Source of the DNA: Ollibium composti | Lineage (GTDB): Bacteria > Pseudomonadota > Alphaproteobacteria > Rhizobiales > Rhizobiaceae | Direction: 5' to 3' | Assembly: GCF_004801285.1 (NCBI RefSeq) | Contig: NZ_SSNY01000003.1 | Location: forward strand, 186,001 to 250,000 | DNA: 64,000 nucleotides | Shown: positions 18,057 through 26,534 of the stretch, in pieces | Position numbering within the stretch: position 1 is the stretch's first letter | Layout of the letters: each line of letters opens with the position of its first letter | Translations under genes and position numbers: made by a program | Notes under the pieces: model-generated | Databases searched by the model: none | What the model saw: the letters and a program-made list of their open reading frames with translations, nothing else | What the model was told of the DNA's origin: nothing

Positions 18057-18901
18057 GCATCACCGAACGCGATCGCGATGAGATCGACAAGTCGTCGGCG
18101 CCGCTGATCGAGCATCTGATCGAGCTGCGCCGCCGGCTGATCTGGTCGATCGCCGGCTTCTTCATCGCTTTCCTCGCCTGTTTCTTCCTCGCCAAGCGGC
18201 TGTTCAACCTGCTCGTCATCCCCTTCAAATGGGCGACGCAATGGGCCGGGTTGGACCCTTCCAAGGTCGAGCTGATCTATACCGCGCCGCAGGAATTCTT
18301 CTTCACGCAGGTCAAGCTCGCCGCTTTCGGCGGCATGGTCATCGCCTTTCCGCTGATCGCCACGCAGATCTACAAGTTCATCGCCCCCGGCCTCTACAAG
18401 AACGAGCGGAACGCCTTCCTGCCGTTCCTGATTGCGTCGCCGATCCTGTTCTTGATGGGCGCGGCGCTGGTCTACTTCTTCTTCACGCCGATGGTGATGT
18501 GGTTCTTCCTGTCCATGCAGCAGGTCGGCGGCGGCGGCGACGTGCAGATTTCGCTGCTGCCCAAGGTGTCGGAATATCTCAGCCTCATCATGACGCTGAT
18601 CTTCTCCTTCGGCCTGGTGTTCCAGTTGCCGGTGGTGACCAGCCTGATGACGCGCGTCGGGCTGTTGTCCTCGCAGGCGCTGAAGGACAAGCGCAAATGG
18701 GCGATCGTCATCGCCTTCGTCGTGGCGGCCGTGCTGACGCCACCCGATCCGATGAGCCAGATCGGCCTGGCTCTACCCACCATCATCCTCTACGAGGTGT
18801 CGATCTGGTCGGCGAAGCTGATCGAGCGCAGCCGCGAGCAGGCCACCAAGGCGGAAACCGAAGACAAATCGGACGAATCGCCCTCCCAGCCGTCGGCCTA
18901 G
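18053..18901 (+). CDS. tatC: Sec-independent translocase subunit TatC
   Basis: 282 aa with six membrane helices. TatC recognises the twin-arginine signal. Motifs: PLIEHLIELRRRL at the N-terminus (signal-peptide contact), YTAPQEFFFTQVKLA, and the TPPDPMSQIGLALP loop near the end. The GTG start overlaps the tatB stop. A strong terminator follows, closing the tatABC operon. Confidence 0.96.
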   Translation: MSITERDRDEIDKSSAPLIEHLIELRRRLIWSIAGFFIAFLACFFLAKRLFNLLVIPFKWATQWAGLDPSKVELIYTAPQEFFFTQVKLAAFGGMVIAFPLIATQIYKFIAPGLYKNERNAFLPFLIASPILFLMGAALVYFFFTPMVMWFFLSMQQVGGGGDVQISLLPKVSEYLSLIMTLIFSFGLVFQLPVVTSLMTRVGLLSSQALKDKRKWAIVIAFVVAAVLTPPDPMSQIGLALPTIILYEVSIWSAKLIERSREQATKAETEDKSDESPSQPSA

Positions 18902-18917
18902 ACATAGTTTCATGAAA

Positions 18918-18951
18918 AAACCTCCCGGCGGGTCCGCCGGGAGGTTTCTTT
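18918..18951 (+). terminator. Rho-independent terminator after tatC
   Basis: CCTCCCGGCG (18921-18930) pairs with CGCCGGGAGG (18935-18944), extended by AAA/TTT and followed by CTTTTCG. It probably serves both tatC and the convergent heme oxygenase gene. Confidence 0.88.
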
Positions 18952-18984
18952 TCGTCTGCCCTGCAAACGTGCCGGGCGGAGGCT

Positions 18985-19299
18985 TCAGGCTCCTTCGACG
19001 ATCGAAAAGCCCTCGAATTGCGGGTGGCCCAGATAGTGGACCTTGCCGGAACCGGCATTGCGGTGGGCAGCCCGGAAGTTCTCCGATTTCGTCCAGGCGA
19101 TGAAGTCGTCCTGCGTGGCCCAAAGCGTATGCGAGGCGAACAGCGTGTAGCCTTCCTCCTCGTTGACGGGGCCGCGCAGCAGATGGAATTCCTTGAAGCC
19201 GGTCATCTGCGAAAGCGAGGAATCGCGGCTCTTCCAAACGTTTTCGAAGGCATCTTCCGATCCCTTCTGCACCTTGAAACGGTTCATGGCTATGAACAT
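18985..19299 (-). CDS. hmuQ: IsdG/HmuQ-type heme-degrading monooxygenase
   Basis: 104 aa from ATG 19299, with AGAAAGGA upstream. It has the ABM ferredoxin-like fold of IsdG-family enzymes, which open the heme ring and release iron. The three IsdG active-site residues have clear counterparts: Asn6 (MFIAMNRF), Trp69 (FIAWTKSE) and His79 (FRAAHRN). Its place downstream of the heme receptor supports this rather than a quinol monooxygenase role. The name hmuQ follows the rhizobial enzyme; a longer upstream frame is not supported. Confidence 0.85.
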   Translation of the reverse strand: MFIAMNRFKVQKGSEDAFENVWKSRDSSLSQMTGFKEFHLLRGPVNEEEGYTLFASHTLWATQDDFIAWTKSENFRAAHRNAGSGKVHYLGHPQFEGFSIVEGA

Positions 19300-19394
19300 T
19301 GGCTTTCCTTTCTGGGGTGGGTTGGAGAACAATCGTCCAGCCGCCGTCGCAGGCCGAACGGTAGAATAAAGGGTCGGCTTGGCGCGCCGTCTGT

Positions 19395-19829
19395 TCAGAC
19401 GCCGAAGGTGATGCCGGCGCGCGTCGAGGTCTTCAGGCCGCGCATGCAGGCCGTCGGCTCGATGCCGGAACCGGCGCATTCGGTGGCAGCATTGACGAGG
19501 ACCCGGCTCACCTTGGTGCAATCGGTGCCGGCGAGATCGAAGCGCGTCACCTTGGTCTTGCCGGCCGGCAGACCCTTGAAGTCCAGCACTGTCAGGCGCT
19601 CGACCACGCCGGCCTCGTTGAACAGCGCAATCTCGAACGCCGCCTTGGAAAGGGCGGCGCCGAGATCGTTAGTCACCACGAAGGTCAGGCGGCAGCCCTT
19701 GTCAGAGGGCTGCGCGCCGTTGAGTTCCAGCGAAAGCGCAGGGGCGGGCTTTGCCGCCTCCTGCGCCGCCGCCCCCGAGCAAAGCACTGTCGCTACGGCT
19801 GCCGAAAGAACAAAGGTTGCCGTCTTCAT
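19395..19829 (-). CDS. Small exported four-cysteine protein of the heme locus (unknown)
   Basis: 144 aa from ATG 19829. The N-terminus is a signal peptide (MKTATFVLSAAVATVLCSGAAAQ). The mature protein has four cysteines (GCRL, DCTK, ECAG, ACMR), enough for two disulfides, and beta-rich segments (LTFVVTNDLGAALSKAAFEI) reminiscent of Ig-like FxLYD domains. Only seven bases separate it from the receptor stop, so it is almost certainly co-transcribed with the receptor and may have a periplasmic role in heme handling. That role is an inference; I recognise no family. Confidence 0.7.
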   Translation of the reverse strand: MKTATFVLSAAVATVLCSGAAAQEAAKPAPALSLELNGAQPSDKGCRLTFVVTNDLGAALSKAAFEIALFNEAGVVERLTVLDFKGLPAGKTKVTRFDLAGTDCTKVSRVLVNAATECAGSGIEPTACMRGLKTSTRAGITFGV

Positions 19830-19836
19830 GGTCGTG

Positions 19837-22077
19837 TCAGCCTCCGAATCGCACCGTCGCCGCAAGCTTCACCGACACGCCCGGCTCGTAGATGGTGCTG
19901 GTCGCCGTGGCGTTGAGCGGGTTGGCGTACTTCTCGTCGAAGATGTTGTCGACGCGGAAGTCGAACTTGAGATTCTCGTTTGCCTTGTAGCTGGCGAAGG
20001 CGTTGACCAGCGTGTAGTCCCTGGCCGCGTCGTTGCCCTTCGGCTTGCCGTTGTGCTGCACCTCGCCGCCGACCGTCAGCCTGTCCTCGAGGAAGCGGAA
20101 GCCGAGCTGTGCGGTCACCTGCGAGGAAGGGATGGTCGTCAGGTCTTCGCGCAGGCCGTCATAAGACACCGTGTGGCCGTCGATGATCGAGGCCGAAAGG
20201 CCGGCGAAGCCCCAGCTCGCGTCGTAAACGCTCTCGAATTCGAAGCCGCGGATCCTGGCGCTCGCGTAGTTCTGGTACTGGTAGCACGAGTACGTGTAGG
20301 AGCCGGGCTGCAGTCCCGGGATATAGGGGCAGCCGGGAGCGCCAGCCGCGATATCGTCGTTCCCCTGAATATAGTCATCGACGTTGTTGTTGAAGTACGC
20401 GGCCTTCATGCGCAGCGCATCACCAGCCTCAATGACGCCGTCGGCCTTATAGTTGACGCCCAGTTCCCAAGTCTTACCGGTTTCGGGCTTCAGGTTCGGG
20501 TTCGGCAGGAACGGGAAGGTGACACCGCTCGGGTGCATACCGTTCATCAGCGTTTCGGTGATCGACGGCGAGCGGTAGCCCTCGGCATAGGTGCCGTAGA
20601 ACTGCAAACCATCCAGCCCGGCGGACTCGAAGGGCGTCACGCCGACGGTGATGCGCGGCGACAGGCGGTCGCCGGAGCTTTCGGCCGTGGCGCTGTCGAG
20701 GCTGTAGCTGTCGTAGCGCAGGCCGGCGATCACCTCCAGCCACTCCCAGCTCATCTTGTCCTGGACGTAGAGGCCGCTCACGCGCCGCTTGCCCGACGGC
20801 GTGTAGGTGTCCTGGCCGCCGGACGGGTCCAGCGTCACCATGTCGTCGCTCACCCAGTCGCCGCCATAGGTCAGCTCGTGGCCGAGCGTCCCCGTCTCGA
20901 AGCGAGAGGTGTTCCAGATGTCGAAGCTCAGCGTTTCGAGGTCGTAGGTGGTCCGCGAGCCGGCGGGAATGGTGGTCGGACGCCCGGTGACCGGGTCGTA
21001 TTGCCCGCCGAGCGTCCTGAGATAGGTCCGTTCCAGATCGGTCTTGCCGTAGGAGGTGTTGATGTGGAGGTCTAGCCAGCTCCTGTCTTCGTCCGTCAGG
21101 TTGTAGCGGGCGGTGAAGGTGTTCTGGCGCATGTCGAGATCGGACGTCGGGACGCCGCCGCTGATCTCGCTCCAGCCGTCGCTGGAGCCGACCCAGCCGA
21201 GCTTCAGCTCGCTGTTCTCGCTCGGCCGCACGGTGGCCTTGAGCAGGCCGCCGAGCACGTCGAAGGCGGAGCCCGCGACCCTGTTGCCGTCGCCGTCCTT
21301 GTAGTCGCCGTAGTCGCGATAGACGATGTTGCCCAGCACGTCGAAGTCGGGGCTCAAGCGATAGGCGCCGGTGGCGCTGGTGGTCCAGCCGGAGCCGTTC
21401 GTTTCGTAGCGGCCGGTCACCGAGGTGGCCCAGGTCTCTTCCGGCTTGAGAAAGTTCGTCGCGTCCTTGGTGTCGAAGAAGACGACGCCGCCGATGGCGC
21501 CCGAGCCGTAGGTGTTGGCGACCGGACCGCGGATCACGTCCACGGACTGGATCAGTTCGGGGTCGATCCAGAAGGTCGACGATGTGCCGTGGCCGGAGCG
21601 GTTGAAGTCCTGCCGGGCGCCGTCGACGATCACCTGCACGCGGCCGAAGTCCTGCAGGCCGCGGATGTTGACGCTGGAGGCGGTGCGCTTGGCGTCGGAC
21701 TGTACGGTCAGGCCCGGCACGCCGAAGAACACGTCGTTCACGCTGGTCGCTAGGCGCCGGTCGATCTGTTCTTGGTCGACGTGGCTGGATGACGACAGCG
21801 ATTCGATCGCCGTTTCGCCGGTACGGCTGAGCAGCAGGATCTTGTCGAGCAGCGTTTCGCCGGAGGCGCCTGTCTTGCCTTCGGCCTGCTGCTCTTCCTG
21901 CGTCTGCTGCTCCGTATTTGTCTGCTGCGCGTGAGCGAGAGACGCCGACAACGAAGCCGTCGCCACGCCCGCCAACAGAATGCTGATGCTCTTTAGTGTC
22001 CGCCACTTTGCGCCGCTATCGCCGGCGCAACCCTCGAAACGATCCGCGGGCACCTCGCCCCCAACCGCCAAGCCCAT
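19837..22077 (-). CDS. hmuR: TonB-dependent heme/hemoglobin receptor
   Basis: 746 aa. N-terminal signal segment ending SLAHA-QQ, then a plug domain (VNDVFFGVPGLTVQS, VNIRGLQDFGRVQVIVDG, VDVIRGPVANTYGSGAIGG) and a 22-strand barrel ending in aromatic-rich VRFGG. The heme-receptor FRAP/NPNL region is recognisable as EGYRSPSITETLMNG followed by NPNLKPETG. It imports heme across the outer membrane using TonB energy. ATG 22077 has TTGGAG eight bases upstream, but this gives a long n-region (about 50 residues before cleavage). It shares a control region with hemP and leads a leftward operon with the exported protein and hmuQ. Confidence 0.92.
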   Translation of the reverse strand: MGLAVGGEVPADRFEGCAGDSGAKWRTLKSISILLAGVATASLSASLAHAQQTNTEQQTQEEQQAEGKTGASGETLLDKILLLSRTGETAIESLSSSSHVDQEQIDRRLATSVNDVFFGVPGLTVQSDAKRTASSVNIRGLQDFGRVQVIVDGARQDFNRSGHGTSSTFWIDPELIQSVDVIRGPVANTYGSGAIGGVVFFDTKDATNFLKPEETWATSVTGRYETNGSGWTTSATGAYRLSPDFDVLGNIVYRDYGDYKDGDGNRVAGSAFDVLGGLLKATVRPSENSELKLGWVGSSDGWSEISGGVPTSDLDMRQNTFTARYNLTDEDRSWLDLHINTSYGKTDLERTYLRTLGGQYDPVTGRPTTIPAGSRTTYDLETLSFDIWNTSRFETGTLGHELTYGGDWVSDDMVTLDPSGGQDTYTPSGKRRVSGLYVQDKMSWEWLEVIAGLRYDSYSLDSATAESSGDRLSPRITVGVTPFESAGLDGLQFYGTYAEGYRSPSITETLMNGMHPSGVTFPFLPNPNLKPETGKTWELGVNYKADGVIEAGDALRMKAAYFNNNVDDYIQGNDDIAAGAPGCPYIPGLQPGSYTYSCYQYQNYASARIRGFEFESVYDASWGFAGLSASIIDGHTVSYDGLREDLTTIPSSQVTAQLGFRFLEDRLTVGGEVQHNGKPKGNDAARDYTLVNAFASYKANENLKFDFRVDNIFDEKYANPLNATATSTIYEPGVSVKLAATVRFGG

Positions 22078-22160
22078 GATTCAACTCCAAATTCTGTGTT
22101 GAATGCTGGCTGGCGTTGCCGCTTGCTCGCATTTTTCATCTCATCCGGCATCTTAAATGT

Positions 22161-22175
22161 TGACTCATTTAGTCC
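22161..22175. promoter_or_regulatory. IRO-box-like site (one mismatch)
   Basis: TGACTCATTTAGTCC matches the TGA-N9-TCA RirA operator except for the last base. It lies in the hmuR-hemP divergent region nearer the receptor side. The exact match is the neighbouring site at 22199. Confidence 0.45.
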
Positions 22176-22198
22176 GGTATTGCACTGACTAGTAAACA

Positions 22199-22213
22199 TG
22201 ATTATCCGAGTCA
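22199..22213. promoter_or_regulatory. IRO box (candidate RirA operator) between hmuR and hemP
   Basis: TGATTATCCGAGTCA is an exact TGA-N9-TCA, the iron-responsive operator described for RirA in Rhizobiales. It sits 67 bases before hemP and 122 before hmuR, where it could repress both operons when iron is sufficient. rirA itself is 4 kb away at the end of the cluster. Confidence 0.65.
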
Positions 22214-22279
22214 ACAAATGAATCGGCGATCATCCCCGGCGTCGCGGGCAGCGGCGCGAGATGGATCAGGAGCCTGACG

Positions 22280-22489
22280 ATGAACACGCACAACCCTGAC
22301 GAATTCCGCTATCGCTTCCGCCGCGCCGAGACGCACACGCCCATGCGGTCGGAACGCATGCCGCTGTCGCCTCGCACGCTGTCATCCAATTCGCTGTTCC
22401 AGGGCGAACACGAGATCGGCATCGAGCATCATGGCGCGCTCTACCGGCTCAAGATCACCCGGCAGGGCAAGCTCATCCTCAACAAATAG
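22280..22489 (+). CDS. hemP: Hemin uptake protein HemP
   Basis: 69 aa from ATG 22280 with AGGAG upstream. HemP/HmuP is a small regulator needed for heme receptor expression in rhizobia and Burkholderia. The family C-terminus is intact: SSNSLFQGEHEIGIEHHG followed by YRLKITRQGKLILNK. It is the first gene of the rightward heme operon. Confidence 0.93.
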   Translation: MNTHNPDEFRYRFRRAETHTPMRSERMPLSPRTLSSNSLFQGEHEIGIEHHGALYRLKITRQGKLILNK

Positions 22490-22539
22490 GGCCATAGCCA
22501 GCCGATACGAACGATTGTTGCCAGCGAACAGGTGTGACC

Positions 22540-23598
22540 ATGGATCGGAATGTGAAGCCCACAGCGCAGGAAATCAGATCGGCGCGATCGCAGAATCCCA
22601 AGATGCGGGAGCGCGATCTGGCCCTGCAACTGGGCATTTCGGAAGCCGACCTGGTCGCGGCGCATTGCGGTGACGGCGTGCGGCGCATCGAGCCGCGCGT
22701 TCGCGAATTGCTCGACGAACTGCCGGCGCTCGGCGAGGTGATGACGCTGACCCGCAACGACAGCGCCGTGCATGAGACGATTGGCACGTTCGGCGAGGTG
22801 CGGGCGAGCCCGCACGCCGCTGCCGTGTTTGGCGACAATATCGACCTTCGGGTCTTCTACGAGCACTGGGTGCACGGCTTCGCCGTCGAGAAACGCGACG
22901 GCGACGCCATTCGCCGCAGCCTGCAATTCTTCGACGCCGGCGGCGAGGCGGTGCACAAGATTCATCTGCGTCCGGCATCGGACGTGGCTGCCTACGAAAC
23001 GCTGGTCGACCGCCATCTGTCGGCCGACCAGTCACCGGTCGTGCGGACCGAAACCGTCGCCGAGGAGGAAGGAATCGCGATTGATGCCTTTTCGCGGCGG
23101 GACGAGTTGCGCGCGCGTTGGGGCAGCATGACCGACGTTCACCAGTTCTACGGCATGCTCAAGGATCTCGGCGTTTCGCGCCATGTCGCGGTGCGTTCCG
23201 TGGGCGAGGAATATGCCTGGCCGGTCGATCGCGAGGCCATCGGCACGCTGTTGCCGCGGGCGGCTGCGGCGCAGACGCCGATCATGTGCTTCGTCGGCAG
23301 TCGTGGCTGCGCTCAGATCTACACGGGGCCTGTCAGCGAACTGAAGACGATGGGCCCGTGGCTCAACGTGCTGGACGAAACCTTCCACCTGCACTTGCGT
23401 ACCGACCATATCGCCGAGGTGTGGGCTCTGCGGCGGCCGATCAGGGAAGGGCATCTGACGACGATCGATGCCTATGATGCGCAAGGGCGGCTGATCATCC
23501 AGTTCTTCGGCAAGCGTCGCGAAGGCGAGGATGAGCGCCAGGACTGGCGTTCGCTGGCCGAAAGCCTGCCGCGCCTGCCCGGCTCGGTCGCGGCCTGA
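22540..23598 (+). CDS. hmuS: Hemin-degrading/chaperone factor HmuS
   Basis: 352 aa from ATG 22540 (a GTG lies two codons earlier). HemS/HmuS proteins are cytoplasmic two-lobed heme binders that receive heme from HmuUV and can break it down. Family features: LGEVMTLTRNDSAVHE, FYEHWVHGFAVEK, TDVHQFYGMLKDLGVSRH and the second-lobe DETFHLHLRTDHIAEVWALRRP. It is followed 14 bases later by hmuT. Confidence 0.93.
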   Translation: MDRNVKPTAQEIRSARSQNPKMRERDLALQLGISEADLVAAHCGDGVRRIEPRVRELLDELPALGEVMTLTRNDSAVHETIGTFGEVRASPHAAAVFGDNIDLRVFYEHWVHGFAVEKRDGDAIRRSLQFFDAGGEAVHKIHLRPASDVAAYETLVDRHLSADQSPVVRTETVAEEEGIAIDAFSRRDELRARWGSMTDVHQFYGMLKDLGVSRHVAVRSVGEEYAWPVDREAIGTLLPRAAAAQTPIMCFVGSRGCAQIYTGPVSELKTMGPWLNVLDETFHLHLRTDHIAEVWALRRPIREGHLTTIDAYDAQGRLIIQFFGKRREGEDERQDWRSLAESLPRLPGSVAA

Positions 23599-23612
23599 GC
23601 GGACGTGGACGC

Positions 23613-24506
23613 ATGAACGCCGTGGTTTGCAGCTTTGTGCGCCGGTCGCTGCTCGGTGCGGTTCTGGTCTTCGGCGCCGCCTCCGCAGCGGCGGCGGCGG
23701 AAGACGGCGATGTCTTCGCCGATTCGTCGCGCATCGCCTCCATCGGCGGTTCGCTGACCGAAATCGTCTATGCGCTCGGCCAGCAGGAGCATCTGGTGGC
23801 ACGCGATTCCACCAGCCTTTATCCGCAGGAAGCGCTCAAGCTTCCCGATGTCGGCTACATGCGCCAGCTGTCGCCGGAAGGCGTGCTGTCGGTCAATCCG
23901 TCGGGAATCCTGGCGCTGCAAGGCAGCGGCCCGAAGGAAGCGGTCGAGGTTTTGAAGAAGGCCAGCGTGCCCTATGTCGAGGTGCCCGAGACCTTCGACC
24001 ATGAGGGAATCCTTGCCAAGATCCGTGCCGTCGGCAAGGCGTTCGGCGTTGACGACAGGGCGGCGGCGCTGGCAATGGAAGTCGACGCCAAGCTGAAGGC
24101 GGCCGAGCAACTCACGGCGGCGGTCAAGCAGCGCAAGCGCGTGCTGTTCATCCTGTCCATGCAGGGTGGCAAGATCCTGGCTTCCGGCGGCGACACCGCG
24201 GCCGACGGCATCGTCAAACTGGCCGGCGGCGTCAATGCCATCGAAGGCTTTACCGGCTACAAGCAGCTTTCGGACGAGGCCGCCGTCACCGCCGCGCCCG
24301 ATGTCATCCTGATGATGGATCATGCCGGCCCCGCCGTATCCGACGAGGAACTGTTCGCCAACGCGGCCATTTCCCAGACACCGGCCGGTGCCGCCCGCAA
24401 GGTCATCCGCATGGACGGCGGCTATCTGCTGGGCTTCGGCCCGCGCACCGCCGACGCCGTCCACGACCTTGCCGTGGCGCTCTACGGCGCCGACCTCGGC
24501 CAGTGA
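23613..24506 (+). CDS. hmuT: Periplasmic hemin-binding protein HmuT
   Basis: 297 aa with a signal peptide (hydrophobic core LLGAVLVFGAASAAAA). It is a class III substrate-binding protein with the SRIASIGGSLTEIVYALG start and DVGYMRQLSPEGVLSVNPSG, whose tyrosine is the probable heme ligand. It carries heme from HmuR to HmuUV. Confidence 0.94.
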   Translation: MNAVVCSFVRRSLLGAVLVFGAASAAAAAEDGDVFADSSRIASIGGSLTEIVYALGQQEHLVARDSTSLYPQEALKLPDVGYMRQLSPEGVLSVNPSGILALQGSGPKEAVEVLKKASVPYVEVPETFDHEGILAKIRAVGKAFGVDDRAAALAMEVDAKLKAAEQLTAAVKQRKRVLFILSMQGGKILASGGDTAADGIVKLAGGVNAIEGFTGYKQLSDEAAVTAAPDVILMMDHAGPAVSDEELFANAAISQTPAGAARKVIRMDGGYLLGFGPRTADAVHDLAVALYGADLGQ

Positions 24507-24536
24507 ACGCGAATCCGGTTTGAACGAGGCTGAGCG

Positions 24537-25649
24537 ATGGCGGATCAATCGATCGCCGGCCCGTCCGGCATGACCAGGCTCGCCAGGGGCGGCGAGGACG
24601 GCGACCGCGCGGCGCGCGCGCGGCTGGCCATTGTGCTGCTGGCCGTTATGCTTGGCGCGGCCATGCTTTTCAGCCTGACCTCGGGGGCGTCGGACGCCTC
24701 TGCTTGGGCTGTCTTGCGCGATTGGGTCTCGGGTGCTGTCGCCGATGGTTCGGCGACCGATATGCGCACCCGCGTCATCATCCAGGACATCCGCCTGCCG
24801 CGGGTCGTGATGGGGGTTCTGGTCGGCGCTTCGTTGGCGGTCTCCGGCGCGGTCATGCAGGGCCTGTTCCGCAACCCGCTGGCTGATCCCGGCCTGATCG
24901 GCATTTCGGCTGGAGCCAGCCTCGGCGCCGTCGCCGTCATCGTGCTCGGCGCCACGATGCTGGCGCCGCTGGTGGCGCTGCTGGGGCCGATGGCACTGCC
25001 GCTGGCGGCCTTCGTCGGCGGTCTGGTCGCCACGCTCATCCTCTATCGCATCGCCACGCGGCAAGGCCGCACTTCGGTGGCGACCATGCTGCTCGCCGGC
25101 ATCGCGCTGGCGGCGCTCGCCATGGCGCTGACGGGCGTCCTGGTCTACATGGCCGACGACCGGCAGTTGCGCGACCTGACCTTCTGGCAGCTTGGCTCGC
25201 TGGCCGGCGCCACCTGGCAGAAGATCGGCACCGCCGGTCCGGTGATCGTGGCGGCGCTCGCGGCGACACCCTTCCTGGCACGCGGCCTCAACGCGCTGGC
25301 GCTGGGGGAGGCGACGGCCGGCCATCTCGGCATTCCCGTGCAGCGGCTGAAATACGTCGCGATCATCTCGGTCTCGGCTGCGGTGGGAGCGGCTGTGGCC
25401 GTCAGCGGCGGCATCGGCTTCGTCGGCATCGTCGTGCCGCACCTGCTGAGGCTGGCCATCGGCCCGGACAACCGCTATCTGCTGCCGGCTTCCGCGCTGT
25501 TCGGCGCCGCCATGCTGCTCGTTGCCGATGCCGTCTGCCGCACCATCGTCGCGCCCGCCGAACTGCCCATCGGCATCATCACGGCGGCGGTGGGCGGGCC
25601 GTTCTTCCTGTGGATCCTCCTGCGCAAGCGCGGCATCGTCGATCTCTAA
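24537..25649 (+). CDS. hmuU: Hemin ABC transporter permease HmuU
   Basis: 370 aa, FecCD/BtuC-type permease with about ten membrane segments. Typical sequences: LPRVVMGVLVGASLAVSGAV, QGLFRNPLADPGLIGISAGA, and GIGFVGIVVPHLLRLAIGPD. It has a somewhat long hydrophilic N-terminus of about 30 residues. It forms the heme channel with HmuV. Confidence 0.94.
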   Translation: MADQSIAGPSGMTRLARGGEDGDRAARARLAIVLLAVMLGAAMLFSLTSGASDASAWAVLRDWVSGAVADGSATDMRTRVIIQDIRLPRVVMGVLVGASLAVSGAVMQGLFRNPLADPGLIGISAGASLGAVAVIVLGATMLAPLVALLGPMALPLAAFVGGLVATLILYRIATRQGRTSVATMLLAGIALAALAMALTGVLVYMADDRQLRDLTFWQLGSLAGATWQKIGTAGPVIVAALAATPFLARGLNALALGEATAGHLGIPVQRLKYVAIISVSAAVGAAVAVSGGIGFVGIVVPHLLRLAIGPDNRYLLPASALFGAAMLLVADAVCRTIVAPAELPIGIITAAVGGPFFLWILLRKRGIVDL

Positions 25650-25651
25650 GA

Positions 25652-25700
25652 GCAAGTCCAGCAAAAGTGGAAGCCGGTTTTGCGTTCGGGATTGCGACAA
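25652..25700 (+). repeat. Degenerate rhizobial intergenic repeat between hmuU and hmuV
   Basis: The hmuU-hmuV gap contains AAAGTGGAAGCCGGTTTTGC, similar to AAAGTGGGAACCGGTTTC at 52583. I recall this core as very frequent between genes in Mesorhizobium-type genomes. The match between the two copies is visible here; genome-wide frequency is from memory. Confidence 0.5.
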
Positions 25701-25716
25701 GAAAGATGAGTCCGAT

Positions 25717-26511
25717 ATGATCGAGGCGAAAGAGGTTTCGGTTTTCATCGGCCGCCGGCGCATCGTCGCCGACGTCGCTTTCACGGCGAGGCCGGGTGAG
25801 GTAACAGCCATCGTCGGTCCCAACGGCTCCGGCAAGACGACGCTGCTCAAGGCCCTGTCGGGCGAACTGCCTTATGAAGGCCGCATTGCCGTCAACGGCC
25901 GCGACCTCGCCGCCATGAAGCCGGCCGAGGCGGCAAGCCTGCGCGCCGTGCTGCCGCAGGCGACGAGCCTGGCCTTTCCCTTCACCGTGCGCGAGATCGT
26001 CCGGCTCGGCCTGCTCGGCGGCCGTTCCGGCGCGCTGGCGGGCGAGAGCGAGCGCTTGCCGGAGCGTGCGCTGGCGAAGGTCGATCTCGACGGCTTCGCC
26101 GGCCGTTTCTATCAGGAGCTTTCCGGCGGCGAGCAGCAGCGCGTGCAGCTTGCCCGGGTGCTGTGCCAGGTCTGGGCACCGGTTCTGGAGGGCGTTCCGC
26201 GCTATCTCCTGCTGGACGAGCCGGTCTCCAGCCTCGACATCCGCCACCAGCTCACCATCATGGATATCGCCCGCGACTTCGCCCGCCGCGGCGGCGGCGT
26301 GGTGGCGGTGCTGCACGACCTCAACCTGACGGCCATGTATGCCGACCACATCCATGTGATGCAGGGAGGCCGGCAGGCCGCATCCGGCGCGCCGCAAGAG
26401 GTGCTGGTCGATCCGCTGCTGGAGAAGGTTTTCGGCTGCAGGCTGAGGGTCGGCGCCGTACCGCCCAGCGGCGCGCCTTTCGTGCTGCCGCAGTCGGCGG
26501 CGGTGTCCTGA
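25717..26511 (+). CDS. hmuV: Hemin ABC transporter ATP-binding protein HmuV
   Basis: 264 aa from ATG 25717. Walker A VGPNGSGKTTLLKA, Q-loop LPQATSLAF, signature ELSGGEQQRVQLARVL, Walker B YLLLDEPVSSLD and switch His (VLHDLNL) are all present. It powers HmuU. The upstream extension of the frame belongs to hmuU in another frame and is not used. Confidence 0.95.
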   Translation: MIEAKEVSVFIGRRRIVADVAFTARPGEVTAIVGPNGSGKTTLLKALSGELPYEGRIAVNGRDLAAMKPAEAASLRAVLPQATSLAFPFTVREIVRLGLLGGRSGALAGESERLPERALAKVDLDGFAGRFYQELSGGEQQRVQLARVLCQVWAPVLEGVPRYLLLDEPVSSLDIRHQLTIMDIARDFARRGGGVVAVLHDLNLTAMYADHIHVMQGGRQAASGAPQEVLVDPLLEKVFGCRLRVGAVPPSGAPFVLPQSAAVS

Positions 26512-26534
26512 CATTCCTTGGAAACCGGCCGTGC

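Noticed and set aside
19301..19521. Upstream extension of the heme oxygenase frame (178 aa version)
   Set aside because: The extra residues overlap the end of the exported protein gene in another frame, and the AGAAAGGA site marks the start at 19299.
23472..25850. A 792-aa minus-strand frame opposite hmuTU
   Set aside because: Antisense to well supported heme genes, low-complexity Arg/Gln-rich, no ribosome site.
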